Both the position numbers and the translations under genes were made by a program. DNA of 64,000 bases from Heracleum sosnowskyi (Eukaryota > Streptophyta > Magnoliopsida > Apiales > Apiaceae), in contig CM061238.1 of the NCBI GenBank assembly GCA_030848705.1, positions 27,496,655-27,560,654 of the forward strand, written 5' to 3'. This document shows, piece after piece, positions 57,800 to 64,000 of the stretch (positions are counted from its first letter, which is position 1; the number at the start of each line of letters is the position of its first letter). Under the pieces are notes generated by a model. It was not told the origin of the DNA and did no database searches. It saw nothing but the letters and a program-made list of their open reading frames with translations.

Positions 57800-58989
57800 T
57801 GATGTGTAAAAATAATGTAACTGCAAGCGCACAGTATTTAGTTGTAGCATTCACAGATCGATCCACAGAGACTATGAATTTTCGAAAACCCTAACAATTA
57901 ACTCAGGCGAACTAGACAATAAGGTTTGAGTTGAGATTTGTTTAACCTAATTAACAAATAAAATCAGATTAGGAAAACCTAGGAATCCGAATCCATTAAT
58001 CAATCACAATTAATATCAACTCCCCCTAAAATCAATTCTCTTTCCTTCACAAATAAGATACATCAATTAACGAGACAAACATATACTATGAAACTTGTTA
58101 TCTAACAATAACCTATCAAAACTTCATGGAGCGAGCATAGACTATGAAAAATAAATCCAGTAACAATAATATATCAAAATCACTTTGTCAATTGAACAAT
58201 TAAGCACCAAGAAAAATTATGAGAACCAATTAATAGGAACGAGAAGATATCAAAAATAATTAAATTAGCTTCCTCTTCATCCTAGGGCAAGAGAATTAGC
58301 TATGCATAATTATAGATTTAACAAAACAATTAATATGAAAGTTAATAATATTAAACATAAAATCAGGACATTTTAACGAAGCATGCATTTGATTTAATAA
58401 ACTAACAAAGATTACTAACTAATATTCAAGTACAGGATGAACGCGTTGACTTTTATAATTAATACTAATATCAATCATGCATGGCAATAGAAAGCAAATG
58501 GATGGCAAAACAATTAGCTTGTGAAAACAGCAAAAACAAGAACACGACGCGTTGTACAAAAACTGAATAGAAAAACAAGAATTTAAAATATTAATGATAA
58601 TGAGCAAAAAGGTTGTGCCGGATAATAACCACCGACGAAGTAAAAACAGAAAAGCAGAACAATTATAAAATTCTAGGTGTCTCAAATACAAGAGGGGATA
58701 TATATATAGATATATAGGAAAATATTGGGTTTGGGCTCTTTGACTACAAATCGGATTCTAAAAATATTTCCTCAATTCGTTTTTCTTCTCTGATAAGTTT
58801 TCCAATTTTTCTCCAATTTCCTTTTGACTTCAAGTATTTCCATCTCCTTCCCTTTTTCACCTTTTTCTGTTTGAAATATGATTTTATTTATTTTCCTACA
58901 AAACAAAAGAAAACAATTTATTAAATAATAAAATTACGAAAACAGACATACAATAGGTATTAAAATTGTATTAAATTATGGACCTATCA
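57800..58989 (-). repeat. 5' LTR of the Athila element (1190 bp)
   Basis: Starts and ends with the same sequences as 45167-46352. A 90-aa frame in each LTR (45785-46057 and 58419-58691) is duplicated only because the LTRs are copies; I do not take it as a gene. Confidence 0.95.
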
Positions 58990-59520
58990 ACTACCATTCT
59001 TTGAAGTACTTCGGGGATCCAAGACTTTCGAGTGGGGACCAGAGTGTCAAAAGGCATTTGAAGAGGTTAAAGAATATTTGGTGAAAGCCCCACTTCTAAT
59101 GAGACCGGACCCGAAGGAAACCCTGCAGCTTTATTTAGTAATGGATGACCGAACATTGGGGGCTGTATTGGTTAAAGAAAATGAGAAGAACCAACACCCT
59201 GTATTTTATGTCTCACACATGCTGAAGGATGCGGAAATCAGATACCCAAATGCAGAAAAGTTCGCTTTTGGGCTGGTTATAGCCTCAAGGAAGCTACGCC
59301 ATTACTTTCAAAGAAGAACCGTACAAATGGTGACCGATCAACCTCTAAAGAAAATACTACAAAGACCAGAAGCTTCAGGGAGAGTTGTTGATTGGTCAGT
59401 CGAACTTGGAGAATATGACTTGGAATATATACCCAAAACCTCCATAAAGGCACAGGCGTTGGCTGATTTCATAGTGGAGTGTTCGTTCTCCAGACCGAAG
59501 GACTTAGCACCCGAAGAACA
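58990..59520 (+). pseudogene. Tat RT end and first RNase H domain
   Basis: Tat text resumes after the Athila TSD. It has KTFEWGPECQKAFEEVKEYL and then the Gypsy RNase H with the first acidic site replaced by MDDRTLGAVLV, YPNAEKFAFGLVIASRKLR and VVDWSVELGEYDLEY. A frameshift at about 59520 leads into the next domain. Confidence 0.85.
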
Positions 59521-61245
59521 GCTCATTCGGTCACCCGGGAATGGAAGCTTTTTGTGGACGGGTCAGTCACAAAGACGAAGTATGGGGCAGACATGATCTT
59601 GACTAGCCCCGATGGGTTTGAAATTTGCCAGGCCATTCGGTTCACGTTCCTGTTGACCAACAACGAGGCAGAATACGAAGCATTGTTGGCAGGCCTAGCT
59701 CTGGCACGAAGCCTAGAAGTGAAACACAAAAGGGTCTTTAGCGACTCTATGCTCGTAGTGAAGCACTTCTCAGGGGAATATGGACAGAATGATCCCCGAA
59801 AAAAGGCATACACCGCCAAGGTACGTGAAAATGCACTCCTGTTTGAATCATTTGAGCTAAACCAGGTCACAAGGGAAAACAACAGCCGAGCAGATGCATT
59901 GTCCAGACTAGCTTCGGCCGAAACCCAGAGCCTGCAGGGATCGATCTATCTAACTGAAGTGAGCTTGCCTTCAATTGATAAGAAACAATGCTTGGAAATC
60001 CGCCAAGGGCTTAACTGGATGACCCTCATTAGAGCCTTTTTGGAAAAGGGAACCCTTTCGCTAGAAAAGAAGGAAGCACAAAAAGTGAGATATCGTTCGG
60101 CCAGCTACACCTTGTTAGGGGGCCAATTATTCAGGCGTTCAGTCACCCGACCACTTCTGAAATGCCTTGGCCCCGAAGATCAAAGGTTAGTGCTGGAAAC
60201 GGTGCATGAAGGAATATGCGGGGAACATTTAGCAGGACGATCACTTGCCTTCAAAGTTCTTAGGCAGGGATTCTTCTGGCCGACCGTAAGGGAAGATGCT
60301 GCCAACTACTCTAAGAGGTGCAAGCAATGCCAGTTGTTCAACAGTGTACCGAAGCAGCCTCCAGAGGAAATGTCCCCGGTCCTCAACCCTATCCCTTTTG
60401 CCATGTGGGCTGTTGACATTGTGGGAATTCTGCCAATCAGCACCAAACAGGCCAAATACTGTATTATAGCCATCGATTACATAACGAAGTGGGTGGAAGC
60501 CCGACCACTATCTACCATAACGGAGGAAGCAACAAAAAAGTTCATGCTGGAACATGTAATTTTGAGATTCGGAATCCCAATGGTATGTGTATCGGACGAC
60601 ACCCCGTTCATTGGAAGTAAGTTCAGAAAGTTTTTGGCTAAGTTCGGTATTCAGCAAAAGTTTAGTTCAGTCAGACACCCACAGGGAAACGGAGCAATCG
60701 AAGCAGCCAACAAAATTATCTTTGATGGCATCAAGAAACGACTGGGGGACGCCAAAGGGCTATGGGCCGAAGAATTTCCCTATGTTCTCTGGGCGTGCCG
60801 GACCACCCCTAGATCCTCGACCGGAGAGACTCCGTTTAGACTAGAATTTGGGACGGATGCCTTGATGCCTGCTGAAGTAGGTCTTGATTCTTACCGCACG
60901 CAGGTATTTAATGTAGAAAGCAACGAGTTCGGGCTTCGGGAAAATGTCGACCTAGTGGTTGAAGAGAGAGAAGTTGTTCATCAACGCAATGTCCGATATC
61001 AACTTCAAGTAGCTCAATACTATGATGCAGGAATAAAGAAGAGATCGTTTCAGGTGGGTGATTTGGTCCTTAGAGAGCTAGCAACTTCTACGCCGACCAA
61101 ACAGGGTAAACTGATGCCAAATTGGGAAGGCCCCTACACGGTAGTGGAAGTGGTTCGGACGGGAACGTATAAACTATGCGGACCGGACAGAAATCTTATC
61201 AAAAATACCTTGTACGCTTCTCGCCTTCGCAAATTCTACCAGTAA
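59521..61245 (+). pseudogene. Tat second RNase H and integrase
   Basis: One long frame (open from 59479). The archaeal-type RNase H runs from WKLFVDGS to RADALSRLA, with acidic residues in FVDGS, NNEAEYEALLAGL, SDSMLVV and RADAL. Integrase follows with HEGICGEHLAGRS, CKQC, and the DD35E residues in AVDIVG, VSDDTPF and NGAIEAANK. The C-terminal part ends PNWEGPYTVVEV and RLRKFYQ. This is the best-preserved part of the Tat element and could be called intact, but it is fused to damaged upstream text. Confidence 0.9.
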
Positions 61246-61983
61246 GCTTACTGACAACTTATATTTCCCTTCAGTCATTTAATTCAGTATTTTTATCAAG
61301 TTCTTACTTCAGTCATTTACTTTAAGTATGGATTGTATGATGACCATATGTCACAAAACACATTAATTAAATCGTTTATTTCCCAAGTTGTGTATGTATC
61401 ATGATTCAGTCAAAAGCATGGTAAACTGCATAGATTTGATCAACACATAATTAGTGACGATCAGATTAAGCTATGTGTCTTCACAAATGATTTTTAGTAT
61501 TTAAGTTGGCCGAATAAGAACAGCTTAAATGAATCCTCGACCCCTTATAATACTAAGGGACATACCATACCGAAAATGCATAGTGAAGTGACATTCATGC
61601 TAAAGGTAAAGTTTTACTATGCTAAGGCAGAGTGGCCGAAGAAGCAAAAGAAACTAACGATCATGCCAAGGCAAATATTAAAGCCTAAAGACGCATGGAA
61701 ACACACATGATCAAGCCGAAGACACTTTACAAAGCTTAAGGAAAAAAAAAATGCTAAGGCATGTTTCTCAATGCCAAAGAAGCATCACGAATCTCAAATA
61801 CAATAGGTGTAAAAGTGTAAGGCAAAAATATAATACGATCAGATGCCGAAGAAGTAAAGAAATAATTAATCTACGCTAAGGCAATAATATAGACTGGTTA
61901 TCATAAAAGTCAAGCCCGAAGGCAAATGTTAAACCCGAAGGCAGTTACAATAATTTCATAACAAAAAATAAATAAATTACAAC
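61246..61983 (+). repeat. Tat 3' spacer with degenerate short repeats
   Basis: From about 61560 the words GCTAAGGCA, GCCGAAGAAG, CCCGAAGGCA and AAAGCC recur every 20-40 bases in a run of about 400 bases with no coding potential. Spacers of Tat-clade elements are known to contain such variable tandem repeats. The first 300 bases have no feature I can name. Confidence 0.65.
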
Positions 61984-63860
61984 TTAGTCAGAGAATTCTG
62001 ACTCAGGGTCCGAACTGACTACAGGAGGGACATCGGGCTCATCAGGTCGGCCGATTGGGTCCTCCATACCTTCGTCCAGGAGCAACTTATAATCAAACCC
62101 AAGGGTATGAGCCTTGCGAATGAGTTCATCGTGCCCTGCCAAGAAGCCCCTATCCTCAGAACGAAGAACCAACTTCTAAGCCTTCTTCTCAGCTTTACGA
62201 GAGGCTTTCAGTTTGGCAGTTCTATTCCTGAGACGGCTGAAGGCTGCATCAAGGTCAATCTTGACCGAATCCTCGAGAAAGAAAAATGGAAGTCTCCGGT
62301 CGGCCCTAACCATCAGTGGGAACTTTGCTTTCTGGTTGGGAGCTCGATCTTCACTTGGGCAAGCCGCTGGTTCAGGGTCGAGATCTCCTTACTCAGGGCA
62401 TCGACCTAACTTTCAGCCACTTTGGCCCTCTCCTTAACCAGCTTCAGCCCGCGCAGCTGGAGGTCCAAATCCTTGACCTTCTGCTCAACGGTCGTAGCCC
62501 AAGGAACGGCCTGAAAAACAAACATCAAAATTAGTCTAACATAAGAGATGGAGGAAGATTGAAGTGGGAACAGAAAAACTCACCATAGTAATCTGCCCCA
62601 GGAGATCAGAACAAGCCGAAGAAGCCCCAGTCCGATCGTACATTGAACGATCTTTGGAAAGGATGAAAGCCCGACACAAATCCGTCCCGATGTCCTTAGC
62701 CGCCACTGAAGCTCCGGCAACAAATGTGTCTGTGGCCATCACTGACCAATCAGGTCGGTAAGTCACGACCGCTTCACCTTCTAGCCTCATTGGTCATTTT
62801 TGGGAAATATTAGATTCCGCCCCTGCCAGGGAAGAGTCCAAGTTTGGCTCCGGGATGGTAGTATCAAGGATCTCCGGTTCATCGGACGGAGGAGCATTTC
62901 GTTTGACATGAGACTCAGAGGCCACTTCTGTGCTAACCTCAGGAAGAGCTTTGGCATTCTGTTTCTCCGCCAATTCGACCAACCGCCTAGCATTTTTGGC
63001 TTGGATCCTCTGCATCATCTCAGCTCTAGTAGACACTGCAAAAACAAAAAGACATTGAAGTTAGAAAAAACAACAATAACTGATAAGGAATGCTAAGGAA
63101 ATACACAAGGCAAAGAAAAAAAGTTTTTTTTGTTACCGGTACCCCATAAAGCCCGAAGCCAAGTCTAGTCTCGACTTACTACCAGGGAGATTCGGTTCGG
63201 TTCCTGAGGCTCGCACAATTTGTCATAGTCAGCTTTATCTATGTCACCCAAGTCTGGTGCAATGATCAGGGCTGGGTCGACCTCCCGCCATACTGAGTAC
63301 TCGGACAATTTATGACCGCTCACGAAGAACCAATGGTCATGCGTCCATCTATTGCTGGAATTGGTCGCAACCCATTCTGCCCGACTATTTCTTCGAGCCA
63401 ACTGATAGAACCCAACACTCTTGGCATTCTTTTTGAAATCAAAGTGGTGGAGAAGCAAGGATAAACGTGGTTTCACCCCCTCCTTCAGGCATCGGTTCTG
63501 GAATGAATTTATATAAATGAAGGTGTTTGGGTCTAATTGGCTGAGGGCGACCATGGTGTATTTGAGCAATTTCTTAAGGACGGGGAGCAGCGGAAGTCGA
63601 AGGCCATAGAAAAAGGTATTCTCAGAAATTCCAAGGGCGACCGAACCGTGTTCGTCAGCCACTTCGGGGGCATGGTAAATGAGGTCTGTTTCATCGGCTT
63701 CGTACGTGTGAAAGAGAGCGGGTATGTCATATTTCTTAGCCATCTTGGAAACATCAGCGCTCGTTAGCACGAAATTCATGTTGGCCGAAGGAAATCTAAC
63801 AGCATTGAAGTGAGCCATAGCCGAATAGAAAGGCCCGAATTCTACTGGATGATCCATGTC
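61984..63860 (-). pseudogene. Spliced antisense ORF of the Tat element (putative gypsy-type transposon family)
   Basis: Three exons can be placed on the - strand: 63860-63180, 63035-62584 and 62510-61984. They have donors GTAAGT and GTGAGT and acceptors TTTGCAG, TTTTGCAG and TTTTTCAG (the first acceptor, at 63861, implies an upstream exon outside). Exon one has NTFFYGLRLPLLPVLKKLL and LSQLDPNTFIYINSF, matching the domain Pfam calls putative gypsy type transposon. Exon two starts Glu/Lys/Arg-rich. Exon three is coiled-coil-like, ends in an acidic tail, and has internal stops and a frameshift. Tat-clade elements carry such an antisense ORF; its role is unknown. Confidence 0.75.
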
Positions 63861-64000
63861 CTGCAAAGGCAAAAATGGACAGAATTAGCCATGTACTCGG
63901 AAAATTTAAAGAAAAGTATGATGAGTTGATTGCCGCGATGAAAATCGAGTACAGAGGGCTGAGATCGGTAGGAAAAGAGTAATTTAAAGACAAAAGATAG
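63861..64000 (-). other. Intron or upstream part of the antisense ORF
   Basis: The - strand polypyrimidine run and CAG at 63861-63875 mark a likely 3' splice site. The remaining bases to the window end have no clear coding match. Confidence 0.4.

Larger units (their letters stand above)
45167..58989 (-). mobile_element. Athila-lineage Ty3/Gypsy retrotransposon (13.8 kb including a solo LTR)
   Basis: Two similar LTRs of about 1.19 kb, a perfect 5-bp TSD, a tRNA-Asp PBS, and gag, protease, RT, RNase H and integrase in Gypsy order on the - strand. The gag opening (SCIVLP.. ending in a capsid with FVGVEGEDPYLFIREFEEV) and the protease DLGAS are Athila traits. A 3.2-kb solo LTR is inserted between RNase H and integrase. 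The frames have several small lesions, but the LTRs are still very alike, so the insertion is recent relative to the host Tat element. Confidence 0.93.
45162..58994. repeat. 5-bp target site duplication of the Athila element (ACTAC)
   Basis: ACTAC at 45162-45166 and 58990-58994 directly flanks the two Athila LTRs. Removing the element and one copy restores a continuous Tat RT reading frame across the site, which confirms the insertion point. Confidence 0.97.
26313..64000 (+). mobile_element. Tat-lineage Ty3/Gypsy retrotransposon (outer element, 3' end outside window)
   Basis: In order: 5' LTR, PBS, gag, protease, RT, RNase H, a second RNase H, integrase, a repeat-rich spacer and an antisense ORF. 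The second RNase H before integrase and the spliced antisense ORF are hallmarks of the Tat clade (Tat/Retand/Grande/Ogre relatives). A Copia element (27965-43650) interrupts it in gag and an Athila element (45167-58989) in RT. Without these two the visible part is about 8.2 kb. It has several stops, frameshifts and internal deletions, so it is dead. The 3' LTR should lie beyond 64000. Confidence 0.9.

Noticed and set aside
45785..58691. Pair of identical-looking 90-aa frames at 45785-46057 and 58419-58691
   Set aside because: They lie at the same position in the two Athila LTRs and are similar only because the LTRs are copies of each other.
1..64000. CRISPR arrays, operons, tRNA or rRNA genes
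   Set aside because: Scanned by eye for regular spacers, cloverleaf genes and rRNA motifs; none seen. tRNA-like matches are only the retrotransposon primer binding sites.

Overview
The window is nuclear DNA of a flowering plant. Two spliced plant genes with GT..AG introns sit among nested LTR retrotransposons, a hAT DNA transposon and MITE-like repeats. The families (Sirevirus-like Copia with a large extra 3' ORF, Athila, Tat with an antisense ORF) and the gene structures fit a repeat-rich eudicot. An asterid is my inference; the species cannot be read from the sequence.

Layout. (1) 1-10718: the 3' part of a Sirevirus-like Copia element (copy A, + strand). An internal deletion has removed all of pol and joined gag to a large downstream ORF (ORF3). 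An apparently intact hAT transposon (1447-6155, perfect 8-bp target duplication, 686-aa transposase) is inserted in that ORF. (2) 10719-18624: AT-rich host DNA with MITE-like repeats, an unusual low-complexity block (17422-18080) and a two-exon FLZ zinc-finger gene (13735-14384). (3) 18625-25639: a complete 18-exon gene for the peroxisomal beta-oxidation multifunctional protein MFP2. It encodes 720 aa and ends in the peroxisomal signal SRL. (4) 26313 to the window end: a nest of retrotransposons. The outer element is a Tat-lineage Gypsy (+ strand) with 5' LTR, PBS, gag, protease, RT, two RNase H domains, integrase, a repeat-rich spacer and a spliced antisense ORF. A second Sirevirus-like copy (copy B, 27965-43650, - strand) interrupts its gag, and an Athila element (45167-58989, - strand, 5-bp TSD ACTAC) interrupts its RT. 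Each of these two inner elements carries its own solo LTR (30653-32565 and 49546-52719).

The most unusual material is the Sirevirus-like family present as copies A and B. Between pol and the 3' LTR it has a roughly 5-kb ORF with no domain I can name, preceded by a small Glu/Lys-rich coiled-coil-like ORF. The hexamer CTGTCA/TGACAG recurs far above chance in its LTRs, in the pol-ORF3 spacer, in the gag linker and in ORF3 itself, where it spells a Thr/Ala-Val repeat. I regard this motif plus the giant ORF as the best candidates for something undescribed.

Only MFP2, the FLZ gene and the hAT transposase look intact. Every retrotransposon protein in the window has at least one stop, frameshift or deletion.
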